The position numbers and the translations under genes are program-made. Source: Candidatus Daviesbacteria bacterium (lineage in GTDB: Bacteria > Patescibacteria > Microgenomatia > Daviesbacterales > UBA10151). From it: 62,956 nucleotides of DNA. Positions 9,294-18,353 of this stretch are shown one piece after another. Numbering within the stretch: the first letter of the stretch is position 1; each line of letters begins with the position of its first letter. The stretch is from positions 1 through 62,956 of the forward strand of contig JACPKM010000002.1 of assembly GCA_016187025.1 (NCBI GenBank). The letters run 5' to 3'. Below the pieces are notes generated by a model. That model was not told where the DNA came from and made no database searches. It was given only the letters and a program-made list of their open reading frames with translations.

Positions 9294-9997
9294 AATTATC
9301 AATAATTATTCCTATTTTTAACGAGCAAAAAACTGTAGAAGAGCTGATTACAAAAGTCCTGGAGGTTTCATTACCTAGGGGTGTTAAAAAAGAGATAGTT
9401 GTTGTAAATGACGGATCGACAGACAGTACCTTAAAAATTTTGCAAAAAATTAAGGGTAATATAAAAATTATTAATCATGAAAAAAATCAAGGAAAAGGAG
9501 CTGCAATAAGAACAGGTATAAAGCACTCCAGTGGAGATTTGTTCATAATTCAGGATGCAGATTTAGAATATAATCCTTCTGATTATAAAAAATTGTTAAT
9601 ACCGATACTCACAAATAATGCTCAAGTAGTTTACGGCACAAGGCTGGTTAATTATCCTTTGAAGATTTGGGGTAAGGATAAAACAGTAATGCCTGTTCAT
9701 CTGATTGCAAATAAGTTTTTAACTGGTTTTACAAACTTAGTTTACCGAAGTCATCTTACAGATATGGAGACATGTTATAAGCTATTGACTAGGAATTTAC
9801 TGGAAAAATTAAGCCTTAAATCAGAAAAGTTTGACTTTGAACCAGAAGTCACAGCCAAAATATTAAGATTAAATATTCCTATTGTAGAAGTGCCTATAAC
9901 GGTTAAGCCAAGAACTTATAAGGAAGGTAAAAAAATCGGTTATAAAGATGGAATAGCTGCTATTTGGACTTTAATTAAGTATAGATTCATAAATTAA
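9290..9997 (+). CDS. GT2, polyprenyl-phosphate sugar transferase-like (DPM1-type)
   Basis: 235 residues. SIIIPIFNEQKTVEEL opens the GT-A fold, EIVVVNDGSTDSTL binds nucleotide, QDADLEYNP is the metal-binding motif and FDFEPEVTAKI is the acceptor-side motif. The compact length and pattern match dolichyl/undecaprenyl-phosphate mannose or glucose synthases. These load one sugar on a polyprenol phosphate for use by membrane GT-C enzymes, and several such enzymes occur in this locus (11755, 13154, 21177). The start is GTG in a GTGA overlap with the preceding stop. Confidence 0.88.
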   Translation: MKLSIIIPIFNEQKTVEELITKVLEVSLPRGVKKEIVVVNDGSTDSTLKILQKIKGNIKIINHEKNQGKGAAIRTGIKHSSGDLFIIQDADLEYNPSDYKKLLIPILTNNAQVVYGTRLVNYPLKIWGKDKTVMPVHLIANKFLTGFTNLVYRSHLTDMETCYKLLTRNLLEKLSLKSEKFDFEPEVTAKILRLNIPIVEVPITVKPRTYKEGKKIGYKDGIAAIWTLIKYRFIN

Positions 9998-9999
9998 AT

Positions 10000-10977
10000 A
10001 TGAAAATTGCAATACTGAGTAGGTATCAAAAAGTATATAGTAGGGGAGCTGAAAACTTTGTGTATGAGCTTTCCTCAAGGCTTAAGAAAAGCCATGATGT
10101 TGATATCTTGTCAGGTAAAGACGCAGATAACCTAGCTTTAATCATTTCTAATAAGTATGATTTGGTAATACCCATAAATGGTAGATCTCAATCTCTCAAA
10201 GTATCTCTGGGTAGACTTATAGGGGGAAAATATAAAATTATTATTACAGGACAGAGTGGTATAGGCAAAGATGATATTTGGAATATTGTAGTAGGTAAGC
10301 CTGATGTTTTTGTAGCGCTTACAAAAAAAGCTAAGAAGTGGGCTGAAGCCTTTGCTTGGGGCTCTAAGGTTGTTTGTATACCAAACGGTGTAGACTTACA
10401 AAAATTTAACCCCAGTGGAAATAAACATAGTTTTTCTTCGAATAAACGGAAACTTAACTTACCAGAAGGCCCTATTGTTTTATCTGTTGGTGCACTGGAA
10501 TGGTATAAAAATCATCAACAAGTGATCAAAGCTGTGTCAATTATGAAGGATGTTTCGCTGGTAATAGTTGGAGAAGGTCCTCAAAGACAGGAGTTAGAGC
10601 AGATGGGAAATGAAATGTTAGGTAGTAGGTTTATGATTTTAAAGGCATCTTACAAGGATATGCCTTCTGTCTATAGATCAGCAGATGTTTTTACCTTGCC
10701 TTCATGGGATAGAGAAGCTTTTGGTCTAGTGTATTTGGAGGCTATGGCTTCTAATTTGCCAATTGTTGCACCAGATGATGAAACGCGAAGGGAAATTATT
10801 GAGGATGCAGGAGTTTTTGTAAATATTGATGATAGTGAAAATTATGCGGAAGGCTTGCGAAAAGCTTTAAATGCAAATTGGCAGGATAAACCTCTAAAGC
10901 AGGCAAAAAAATACGACTGGGATAAAATCACTCAAGAATACAATGATCTTATACTTTCATTATCAAACTTAAAATAA
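10000..10977 (+). CDS. GT4 family glycosyltransferase
   Basis: 325 residues, GT-B fold. The donor domain shows PNGVDLQKFNP, VLSVGALEWYKNH, and the retaining GT4 signature REAFGLVYLEAMASNLPIV with the EX7E pair. The N-terminal acceptor domain is shorter than usual, with KYDLVIPINGRSQ in place of the common host-sensing segment. It is a cytoplasmic retaining enzyme using an NDP-sugar, in the glycan operon 2 nt after the DPM1-like gene. Specificity is unknown. Confidence 0.88.
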   Translation: MKIAILSRYQKVYSRGAENFVYELSSRLKKSHDVDILSGKDADNLALIISNKYDLVIPINGRSQSLKVSLGRLIGGKYKIIITGQSGIGKDDIWNIVVGKPDVFVALTKKAKKWAEAFAWGSKVVCIPNGVDLQKFNPSGNKHSFSSNKRKLNLPEGPIVLSVGALEWYKNHQQVIKAVSIMKDVSLVIVGEGPQRQELEQMGNEMLGSRFMILKASYKDMPSVYRSADVFTLPSWDREAFGLVYLEAMASNLPIVAPDDETRREIIEDAGVFVNIDDSENYAEGLRKALNANWQDKPLKQAKKYDWDKITQEYNDLILSLSNLK

Positions 10978-10986
10978 AGCTTAAAA

Positions 10987-11751
10987 ATGATCTCGTGTAT
11001 TATTGTTAACTTAAATGAAGCAGAAAACTTAAAAAAGTGTTTGCAGTCTCTTGGAGATTTTGCAAAAGAAATTATAGTGGTTGATTTAGGGTCAACGGAT
11101 AATAGTTTAGAAGTAGCCAAAGATCATAATGCTACGGTTATAAATCATCACAGGGTAGATTATGTAGAGCTGGTAAGAAACTTTTCTATATCAAAAGCTA
11201 AATATGACTGGATATTAATACTAGATCCAGATGAGCAAATCCCATCACAACTTAAAAAGGTATTAGGAGATATTATAAAGGGGCAAGAATATAGTGCAGC
11301 AAACATTCCCAGAAAAAACATTTTTTTGGGTAAGTGGATTGCCCATACCAACTGGTGGCCTGATAGACATATCCGTTTTTTCAAGAAAGGTTCAGTTAAG
11401 TGGTCAGATAAAATTCACAGTTATCCTAAGGTGGAAGGAAAAGTATTTCAAGTGCCTGAAAAAGAGGAGTTGGCAATTGTACATTTAGGGTATGCAAATT
11501 TTTCTCAATTTATTAAAAGACAGAATAGGTATTCATCAATTGAGGCAGAGAACAGATACGGTAAAGGTATTAGAACTTCCCCGATTAATTTTTTTTGGTG
11601 GCCGACTAGAGAATTTTTAGTAAGATACATCAGACATAAGGGGTTTCTGGATGGGTTTTTAGGTTTTGCACTGGTTTTTTTGATGATGGTATATCAGCTG
11701 ACTGTTTTTGTAAAAATTTGGGAAATTAAAAAAACAAAACTAAAACAATAG
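10987..11751 (+). CDS. GT2 family glycosyltransferase, WaaE/KdtX-like
   Basis: 254 residues. SCIIVNLNEAENLKKCL, VDLGSTDNSLEVAKDH and LILDPDEQIPS are the nucleotide- and metal-binding segments. The middle region TNWWPDRHIRFFKKG and the C-terminal hydrophobic helix near residues 222-245 fit the WaaE/KdtX-like subgroup, which add a hexose to lipid-linked or core glycans. Nine bases separate it from the GT4 gene upstream and three from the membrane glycosyltransferase downstream. The substrate is not determined. Confidence 0.87.
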   Translation: MISCIIVNLNEAENLKKCLQSLGDFAKEIIVVDLGSTDNSLEVAKDHNATVINHHRVDYVELVRNFSISKAKYDWILILDPDEQIPSQLKKVLGDIIKGQEYSAANIPRKNIFLGKWIAHTNWWPDRHIRFFKKGSVKWSDKIHSYPKVEGKVFQVPEKEELAIVHLGYANFSQFIKRQNRYSSIEAENRYGKGIRTSPINFFWWPTREFLVRYIRHKGFLDGFLGFALVFLMMVYQLTVFVKIWEIKKTKLKQ

Positions 11752-11754
11752 CTC

Positions 11755-13176
11755 ATGATTTTTGTAATTATTACGGTAGCTTTTTTGATACGCTTGATTA
11801 GTATAAATCAAAGCTTATGGTTGGATGAGGCCATTATTGTTGAGCATTTAAAAAATATTTCGTTTTTCGATGCTATCTCAAAATATGCTATTGCAGATTT
11901 TCACCCACCAGGGTATGTAATTTTAATTTGGAGCTGGATTAGATTGTTTGGATCAAGTGAAATATCAGTAAGAATCCCATCAGTAATATTTGGGATAGGA
12001 ACAATAATATGTGTTTATTTAATAGGTTACAAGTTAGTCTCAACATGGTTTGGAGTATTATCATCGCTTTTTCTTGCAGTTAATCCGCTTCATGTTTACT
12101 ACAGTCAGGAAGCAAGAATGTATTCTTTTGCAGCATTTGATACCTCTTTAAATATGCTCTTTTTTATAAAACTTTTAAATAAGGAAAAGTATTCTTTTCT
12201 AGGCTTTATATTAAGTGGTATTTTGCTTTTAAGCTCTGATTATTTAGCAATTTTTATCATTTTTACTCAACTTGCTTTCCTAGTTTTGACAAAGCGTTAT
12301 TCCTTTGTTAAAAAATGGCTTCTTGGATTTTTAATTTCATCAGCTTTTTTAATTTGGTGGGTTCCCTTGCTTATAAAGCAATTTCAGCTGGGTTTAACAA
12401 CCGCAGAAAGAGTACCAGGATGGAAAGAAGTTGTCGGAGGTTTTGGCCTAAAGCCTGCAATTTTAACATATACAAAATTTATCATCGGCAGAGTTAGTAT
12501 TGATAACAATTTAATTTATGCCCTAGTTTTACTTCCTACCTGTTCAATCTTTTTATTCCTTTTAATAAAAAGCTTTTATACAACTTCAAAAGAAAAATAT
12601 ATTCTGCTTAGTTGGTTGTTTGTTCCGACACTCATTACCTGGCTCATATCAGCTTTTCTGCCTATATTTAGTTACTTTAGAATGCTGTTTGTTTTACCAG
12701 CTTTTTTGATGCTGATTGCTTTGGGAGCAGTTACATTAAAAAAAGCGTCAAGGAAAATATTTATTTTCCTGGTGTTACTTATCCAAATTACTTGTACTTT
12801 TATTTATTTATTAAGCCCCAACTTTCACAGAGAAGACTGGAAAGGTTTAATAACATTTATTGAACAACAACCAAATACTAAACTAGTTTTACTAGAGAAC
12901 ACATCTCCAGTTTCTCCAATTAACTATTATGCTGAGAATAGGCAAGTTTACAAGGGTGCCCTCAAAACTTTTCCTGCTTATAATAGTAATGATATTGTTG
13001 ATTTAGAAAAAGAGCTCCAGAATGTAGAAAAAACTTATCTTGTTGATTATTTGGTTGAAATCAGTGATCCTAATAGACAAGTTGCCAAAAAGCTTGAAAG
13101 CTTGGGATTTGTTAACACAAATACGTATAATTTCAATGGGGTAGGATTTGTATATGAATATGCAAAAAATAACTAA
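11755..13176 (+). CDS. PMT/ArnT-like membrane glycosyltransferase (GT39/PMT_2)
   Basis: 473 residues with about 11 membrane helices. The first outer loop carries SLWLDEAIIVEHL and is followed by ADFHPPGYVILIWSW, the hallmark of PMT_2/ArnT-like enzymes whose acidic residue in the first loop is catalytic. YYSQEARMYS is the second conserved loop. Such enzymes use a polyprenyl-phosphate sugar on the outer face of the membrane. A soluble tail of about 100 residues ends the protein. It overlaps the next gene by about 20 nt. Confidence 0.87.
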   Translation: MIFVIITVAFLIRLISINQSLWLDEAIIVEHLKNISFFDAISKYAIADFHPPGYVILIWSWIRLFGSSEISVRIPSVIFGIGTIICVYLIGYKLVSTWFGVLSSLFLAVNPLHVYYSQEARMYSFAAFDTSLNMLFFIKLLNKEKYSFLGFILSGILLLSSDYLAIFIIFTQLAFLVLTKRYSFVKKWLLGFLISSAFLIWWVPLLIKQFQLGLTTAERVPGWKEVVGGFGLKPAILTYTKFIIGRVSIDNNLIYALVLLPTCSIFLFLLIKSFYTTSKEKYILLSWLFVPTLITWLISAFLPIFSYFRMLFVLPAFLMLIALGAVTLKKASRKIFIFLVLLIQITCTFIYLLSPNFHREDWKGLITFIEQQPNTKLVLLENTSPVSPINYYAENRQVYKGALKTFPAYNSNDIVDLEKELQNVEKTYLVDYLVEISDPNRQVAKKLESLGFVNTNTYNFNGVGFVYEYAKNN

Positions 13177-14551
13177 ACTAGCAAAAAATAACCTAGGGGT
13201 ATTTTTTTTGGCAGTTTTTTTGATAGTACATGCTCTTGTCTTACAAAGAATGATATTTTTCCCTTATCCAGAATTTTTTATTTATCCTTATTTAACAAAC
13301 AGCGGACTAAAGCCTTATAGCCAAATTTTAGATCAACATTTTCCCGGGCTAATGTTTTTGCCGATTAACTTTGATAATTTGGGTATGCACACAGAAAACC
13401 AGGCTCGGTTGTGGTTACTGGGACTGGTTATGCTTACTCATGTTTTATTATTTATTGTTTCAAGTAAGGTTTTTAAAAGTAGAACAAAAGCACTATTTGT
13501 AAATTTTCTTTATCTTGTATGGCAGCCTTTTTTTGAGGGTTGGGTTTTTTGGATTGATAATTTTATCCCACTTTTTACCCTTTCTAGTTTTTATTTTACC
13601 TATAAATATATAAATGAAAATCCAGCAAAAAAATATCTAGTACTGGGTGGATTGGCACTTGGAATTGGAGTTGTATTCAAACAAACGGTCATTCCTTTGT
13701 CAGGACTACTATTTTTGTATTTATTGTGGCAAACAAGATCAATAAAAAATGCAACTTACTATTTGGTAGGGTTGTTGATCCCTACCGGTTTGATGGCTGC
13801 ATACTATGTTAAACAAAATACATTTTATGAGTTTTGGTATTGGACAATTATTTTTAATTTGACAGTATATTCAAAAATAGGATTGCATGTAGACAGACCC
13901 TTAGGATATTTTACAAGAGTAGGACTGGTATTTGGGTCATCTGTTTTTGCCTTACTTTCAAAAAAGAAAAGAGAAGTAGGTCTTTTAATGGTATTTTTGC
14001 TTGGATCCTTATTCGGAGCTTTCGATAGGTTGGACTTTGTGCACTTACAACCAGCTTTACCCTTTGCAATTATTGCAACAGCAATGGGATTTGAAGCAAT
14101 ATTTAAGCGTAAATTAATAAACGTTTTCATTATGCTTTATTGCTTTGTTACTGTTTGGTGGCTAGGGGTTTTTTATAAAGGTCATATTTCTGACAGGGTA
14201 CTTTTTTTTGATAGCCAGACCAAAACTATTTCAGAAATAGTCAAAAAAAACATTAAACCAAAAGAGCGAATTTTTGTTTTTGGTGCAGCTCCACATCTTT
14301 ACCAAATGTCAAATTCTTTACCTGCTGGTGATATTTTCGTTTTTCCATTCCCTTGGTTTACAATAGTTTCAGAGGATAGAATACTTGAGGGCTTGAAAAA
14401 AGACACCCCAAATATTGTGGTATATGACTCTTCACCAAAATTTAATAATTTAAAGATAACTAAGTACATGAGCAAAATAAATGAATATATCTTAAAAAAT
14501 TATAGACCTGCTGAAAGTGTAGGAAGTGTTCAAATTATGAAAAAAATTTAA
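13154..14551 (+). CDS. GT-C-like membrane glycosyltransferase
   Basis: About 465 residues with roughly ten membrane helices and a small outer C-terminal domain. An early loop YPYLTNSGLKPYSQILDQHF resembles the catalytic loop of PMT/GT-C proteins. ATG 13154 (or 13160) is preferred to an upstream TTG at 13148 because GGA at 13144-13146 sits at workable distance; either choice overlaps the previous coding sequence. The family was not assigned more closely than GT-C/PMT-like. Gene position suggests action on the exported glycan. Confidence 0.75.
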   Translation: MNMQKITKLAKNNLGVFFLAVFLIVHALVLQRMIFFPYPEFFIYPYLTNSGLKPYSQILDQHFPGLMFLPINFDNLGMHTENQARLWLLGLVMLTHVLLFIVSSKVFKSRTKALFVNFLYLVWQPFFEGWVFWIDNFIPLFTLSSFYFTYKYINENPAKKYLVLGGLALGIGVVFKQTVIPLSGLLFLYLLWQTRSIKNATYYLVGLLIPTGLMAAYYVKQNTFYEFWYWTIIFNLTVYSKIGLHVDRPLGYFTRVGLVFGSSVFALLSKKKREVGLLMVFLLGSLFGAFDRLDFVHLQPALPFAIIATAMGFEAIFKRKLINVFIMLYCFVTVWWLGVFYKGHISDRVLFFDSQTKTISEIVKKNIKPKERIFVFGAAPHLYQMSNSLPAGDIFVFPFPWFTIVSEDRILEGLKKDTPNIVVYDSSPKFNNLKITKYMSKINEYILKNYRPAESVGSVQIMKKI

Positions 14552-14580
14552 CTTCCCTTTCATTTTCTAATCTAAAACCT

Positions 14581-14586
14581 TAAAAT
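14581..14586 (+). promoter_or_regulatory. -10 element TAAAAT before GT4 gene
   Basis: TAAAAT lies 6 nt before ATG 14593 in the only gap of more than 30 nt in this part of the locus. The predicted transcription start coincides with the start codon. No convincing -35. Confidence 0.45.
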
Positions 14587-14592
14587 TATCTT

Positions 14593-15606
14593 ATGCGAGT
14601 TGGAATGGATATATCTCAAATAGCTCACGGGGGTGGAGTGTCAGTCTATACTGAGTGTTTAGTTAGAGAGTTGCTAAAACACAAAGCTTTCGATTACACC
14701 TTTTTCTACTCATCTTTTAGAAAACCATTAAAGGTAAGAATTCCATACGTTAAAAAATACATGCTGCCCCCGTCTATTTTTGAACTACTGTTTAATAAAA
14801 TAAGAAATGTAAAAATTGAAAAATTCCTAGGCTCCCTTGATGTTTTCCATAGCTCCGATTGGGTGCAACCCCCCACTGATGCTAAAAAAGTTACCACCTA
14901 TCATGATGTAATTCCTCTGAAGTTTCCCGAATGGTCCCATCCGAAAATTGTTGAGGTTCATAAAAAGAGAATCAAGTTGGTAGAAGAAGAAATTGATGTT
15001 GTCATAGCAGTGTCTCAGGCTACAAAAAGAGATTTAATGGAAGTTTCTAAAATACCATCAGAAAAGATCGAAGTAATTTACGAAGGTGTGAGGGAAGATA
15101 TGAAACCTCAGGATGGTGAAAAAGTAACAAAATTTAAGGAAAAGTATAATTTACCTGAAAAATTTATTTTAGCAATTGGTGGTATTGGTGAAAGAAAAAA
15201 TATTCAAAGAATTAAAGAGGCTGCAAATGGATACAACCTAGTAATTTCTGGAGAGACTATACCTTGGGTGAAAGATAGTGAACTGCCTTTGCTATATTCA
15301 TCAGCCAGCGTGTTGCTTTACCCGTCTTTGTATGAAGGGTTTGGATTGCCGATTGTAGAGGCTATGGCCTGTGGTGTTCCAGTCGTTACTTCTGATAGTT
15401 CTTCGATGCCAGAGGTTGGAGGAGATGCAGCAGTTTATGTTGATCCTTTTAATGTTGAAGATATAAAAGAAAAGTTAAACGAGGTATTAAATGATGCTAA
15501 AATGAGAGATCAGCTTATCAAAAAAGGAGTTGAAAGAGCAAAACAATTTAGTTGGGAAAAGTGTGCTGCTCAAACAGAAGAAATATATAAAGGATTAAGC
15601 AAGTGA
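14593..15606 (+). CDS. GT4 family glycosyltransferase
   Basis: 337 residues, GT-B fold. The N-terminal half has the MRVGMDISQIAHGGGVSVYT opening and DVFHSSDWVQPP. The C-terminal half shows VIYEGVREDM, FILAIGGIGERKNI and EGFGLPIVEAMACGVPVVTS with the EX7E pair. This is the mannosyltransferase-like branch of GT4. The next GT4 gene starts by GTGA overlap, so the two enzymes are likely made together and may add successive residues. A -10 element 6 nt upstream indicates its own promoter. Confidence 0.9.
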   Translation: MRVGMDISQIAHGGGVSVYTECLVRELLKHKAFDYTFFYSSFRKPLKVRIPYVKKYMLPPSIFELLFNKIRNVKIEKFLGSLDVFHSSDWVQPPTDAKKVTTYHDVIPLKFPEWSHPKIVEVHKKRIKLVEEEIDVVIAVSQATKRDLMEVSKIPSEKIEVIYEGVREDMKPQDGEKVTKFKEKYNLPEKFILAIGGIGERKNIQRIKEAANGYNLVISGETIPWVKDSELPLLYSSASVLLYPSLYEGFGLPIVEAMACGVPVVTSDSSSMPEVGGDAAVYVDPFNVEDIKEKLNEVLNDAKMRDQLIKKGVERAKQFSWEKCAAQTEEIYKGLSK

Positions 15607-16772
15607 AAATTTGGATTGATGCAAAGGAAGCAAACGTAAGACAGCGACTTGGGTCTTCTCAGGTGGCCTTTGGTTTGCTACAAGCCTTTGAAAAAATTGA
15701 TCACGGCAACGAATACACAATAGTAATTCCTTCTGCTCCCTTAGAAGATTTTCCTAAACAAAGAAATAACTGGAGTTATAAATTATTAAGGCCAAGCAAA
15801 CTATGGACAAGAATTGCATTGCCGATAAGTTTGTATACATCCAAACAAAAGCCTGACCTAATCTTTTCTCCTACTCACTATATTCCTAGATTCTCACCAG
15901 TTAAAAGAGTAGTTACCATTTTTGATTTAGGATTTTTGCATTTTCCAGAGACATTTAAAAAAAGGGATCTTTGGCAGCTGAAAAATTGGACTAAATTTTC
16001 AGCAGAATTTGCAGATCATATCATCACCATTTCTAACTCTTCTGCAAAAGATATCGTTAAAACATACGGTGTTAGAAAAGATAAGATAACAGTTGCATAT
16101 CCTGGATATGATAAAAACATTTTTAGTAGAAATGATGAGCTGCAAAAAAGTGGACAGGTTTTAAAAAAATATGGTATTGATGGTCAATTCATCATATATG
16201 TAGGAACAATACAACCAAGGAAAAACCTAGTGAGATTAATGGAGGCTTTTTCAAGAATTGAGAATCTTAAGCTTGTTATAGTAGGAAAAACCAAGGGTTT
16301 AGGAAGAGCAGGCTGGAAATATGAGGAAACTCTTATAACCCCCCAAAGGCTAGGAATAGAGGATAAGGTTATATTTACAGGATTTATACCCACTGAAGAG
16401 TTGCCGTTTTTAATATCTAATGCTGTTGCAATGATTCAGCCTTCGCTATGGGAAGGGTTTGGGATTCCGGTTTTAGAATCAATGGCCTGTGGCACACCTG
16501 TATTAGTATCTAATCTCTCATCTCTTCCTGAAATTGTGGGAGATGCCGGTTTAACATTTGATCCATACTCAACAGACCAGATGGAACAAGCCATCAGAAC
16601 AATCTCAACAGATAAAAAAATTAGGCAATCTTTATCAAAAAAAGGTTTAGAGCAAGTGAAGAAATTCTCTTGGGATAATATGGCAAAAATAGTATTGAAA
16701 GTATTTAAGGCGGTGACCACAGGTCATCCTGAGTATAATCGAAGGACGAAGGGAATCGAAGGATCTCTATGA
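15603..16772 (+). CDS. GT4 family glycosyltransferase with repeat-derived C-terminal tail
   Basis: 389 residues. FIIYVGTIQPRKNL and EGFGIPVLESMACGTPVLVS mark the GT-B donor domain, and the normal fold ends around KFSWDNMAKIVLKVFKAV. The last ~17 residues (TGHPEYNRRTKGIEGSL) are encoded by a dispersed intergenic-type repeat (16723-16766), so the natural stop has been replaced. The start is GTG, overlapping the preceding gene by 4 nt, and the stop overlaps the next ATG. Enzyme class is secure; function of the extra tail is doubtful. Confidence 0.88.
   Translation: MKIWIDAKEANVRQRLGSSQVAFGLLQAFEKIDHGNEYTIVIPSAPLEDFPKQRNNWSYKLLRPSKLWTRIALPISLYTSKQKPDLIFSPTHYIPRFSPVKRVVTIFDLGFLHFPETFKKRDLWQLKNWTKFSAEFADHIITISNSSAKDIVKTYGVRKDKITVAYPGYDKNIFSRNDELQKSGQVLKKYGIDGQFIIYVGTIQPRKNLVRLMEAFSRIENLKLVIVGKTKGLGRAGWKYEETLITPQRLGIEDKVIFTGFIPTEELPFLISNAVAMIQPSLWEGFGIPVLESMACGTPVLVSNLSSLPEIVGDAGLTFDPYSTDQMEQAIRTISTDKKIRQSLSKKGLEQVKKFSWDNMAKIVLKVFKAVTTGHPEYNRRTKGIEGSL
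16723..16766 (+). repeat. REP-like dispersed repeat inside the 3' end of a GT4 gene
   Basis: The segment begins GTCATCCTGAGTATAATCGA and ends ATCGAAGGATCT, with AATCGAAGGA occurring twice (16737-16746 and 16754-16763). Its first half matches the CCTGAGTGAAATCGAAGG units at 60271 and 61993 at all but two positions. It is translated in frame as the enzyme's C terminus. Confidence 0.8.
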
Positions 16773-17686
16773 ATGTTTCAATTGTTATCCCTAACTGGAA
16801 TGGAGCTGAAAAATTACAAAAACATTTACCTGCTGTTTTGAAATCGGCAAGACATAGCACTGTTGCAGAGATTATAGTAGTTGACGATAAGTCAACTGAT
16901 CAAAGTGTTGAAATAATAAAAAGGGATTTTCCAGATGTTAAACTGGTTCAAAAAGACAAAAACACAGGTTTTTCTTCTAATGTTAATTTAGGAGTTAAAA
17001 GCTCAAGCGGTGATTTTATTGTACTGCTAAACTCTGATGTTAGTCCAGAGGAAAATTTTTTAGATGAGGCGTTACCTCATTTTAAAGATCAAAAAGTTTT
17101 CGCTGTTGGATGTAACAGCGGAGGAGGGTGGTCCAGAGCTGAATTTAGGAATGGCTTCTTTTGGCATAGCCAGGTAGACAGTGTTGATAAGGAGGAGTCT
17201 CACCAGACTCTGTGGGTGTCAGGAGGAAGTGGGATATTTAGAAAAAGTATCTGGGAAGAACTTCAGGGGCTAGATAATTTATTTGATCCTTTTTATGAAG
17301 AGGATTTAGACTTAGGTTATAGAGCAACCAAGAGGGGTTATATTAACATCTGGGAGCCTAAGAGCAGGGTTGAGCATTATCACCAAGGTGTTACCTCCGG
17401 TAAGAAAGAGGTAGGAGTAATCAAAAAGCACTTTTCATCTGAAAAGATTGCCAGGATCGCCCAAAGGAATCAGCTAATATTTACCTGGAAAAATATTACA
17501 AGTTCTATACTAACTGCAGAACATAAAAAGGCTTTAGGTTTAATGCTTATCAAGCATCCAAAATACTGGCAAGTTTTTCTTTCGGCACTGGTCACATTAC
17601 CCCAAATATTAGAAAAAAGAAAAGTAGAGGAAAGAGAGGCAAAATTAACCGATGAAGAGGTTTTGAGTATGTTTAGTAGTTTTTAG
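16769..17686 (+). CDS. GT2 family glycosyltransferase, rhamnosyltransferase-like
   Basis: 305 residues. IVIPNWNGAEKLQKHL, VVDDKSTDQSVEII and VLLNSDVSPEENF are the GT-A substrate motifs, VSGGSGIFRK and EEDLDLGYRATKRG the acceptor-side ones (ED followed by D-x-G-Y-R). The C-terminal ~70 residues include an amphipathic or membrane-touching helix. The pattern fits WbbL-type rhamnosyl or galactofuranosyl transferases. Its ATG overlaps the stop of the GT4 gene (ATGA). Confidence 0.88.
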   Translation: MNVSIVIPNWNGAEKLQKHLPAVLKSARHSTVAEIIVVDDKSTDQSVEIIKRDFPDVKLVQKDKNTGFSSNVNLGVKSSSGDFIVLLNSDVSPEENFLDEALPHFKDQKVFAVGCNSGGGWSRAEFRNGFFWHSQVDSVDKEESHQTLWVSGGSGIFRKSIWEELQGLDNLFDPFYEEDLDLGYRATKRGYINIWEPKSRVEHYHQGVTSGKKEVGVIKKHFSSEKIARIAQRNQLIFTWKNITSSILTAEHKKALGLMLIKHPKYWQVFLSALVTLPQILEKRKVEEREAKLTDEEVLSMFSSF

Positions 17687-17687
17687 G

Positions 17688-17696
17688 TGATATACT
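17688..17696 (+). promoter_or_regulatory. Extended -10 TGATATACT for acyltransferase gene
   Basis: TG at 17688-17689 plus TATACT at 17691-17696 ends 6 nt before ATG 17703. It predicts a leaderless transcript starting the acyltransferase unit. Confidence 0.5.
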
Positions 17697-17702
17697 TTTA
17701 TT

Positions 17703-18353
17703 ATGTTATTTGTAGAGCATATTCGTTTAAGATTTAGGAAGGGATTACCAAATATTGTTATTCAGGATAAAAACGGGCAAGTACTAAGTTTTTCTCAGGC
17801 TTTAAGCAAGGTTGTTAATAGGTTTTTTAATTACATACTTGATCTTGAGATTTTTATTATTAGGCTTTCTGGGTTAGTACCGATTTATTCTTTCAGATGG
17901 ATAGTTTATATTTTAGCTGGAGTTGAAATTGGCCGCGGATCCCACTTCCATATGGGTACCCAGTTTTTCAATCCTGCCAATGTAAAAATTGGCAGAGATA
18001 GCATCATCGGCCAGAATACATTCTTAGATGGAAGAGATAAGTTAATTATCGGAGATCATGTTGACATCGCATCAGATGTTATGGTCTACAACAGTGAGCA
18101 TGATATCCACTCAGAAGATTTTATGCCGATTAGTGCTCCGGTTGAGATTGGGGACTATGTTTTTATTGGTCCCAGGTCAATTATCTTACCAGGTGTTAAA
18201 ATAGGCAAAGGGGCAGTTGTTGGTGCGGGTGCGGTAGTTACCAAGGATGTTCCTCCATTTGCTATTGTAGGAGGAGTTCCTGCAAGGGTAATTGGAAACA
18301 GAGCCATTAAAGACCTGCGTTATAAGCTTGGTAGGGCTAGACTATTTCAATGA
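17703..18353 (+). CDS. Left-handed beta-helix O-acyltransferase (WcaF/Maa-like)
   Basis: 216 residues. The C-terminal two thirds consists of hexapeptide repeats (VKIGRDSIIGQNTFLDG, LIIGDHVDIASDVMVYN, VEIGDYVFIGPRSIILPGV, KIGKGAVVGAGAVVTKDVP) forming a left-handed beta helix. The catalytic histidine is probably within YNSEHDIHSE. Homologues transfer acetyl groups from acetyl-CoA to sugar hydroxyls. An N-terminal ~70-residue segment includes a hydrophobic stretch. It overlaps the next gene by 4 nt. The acceptor sugar is unknown. Confidence 0.88.
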   Translation: MLFVEHIRLRFRKGLPNIVIQDKNGQVLSFSQALSKVVNRFFNYILDLEIFIIRLSGLVPIYSFRWIVYILAGVEIGRGSHFHMGTQFFNPANVKIGRDSIIGQNTFLDGRDKLIIGDHVDIASDVMVYNSEHDIHSEDFMPISAPVEIGDYVFIGPRSIILPGVKIGKGAVVGAGAVVTKDVPPFAIVGGVPARVIGNRAIKDLRYKLGRARLFQ

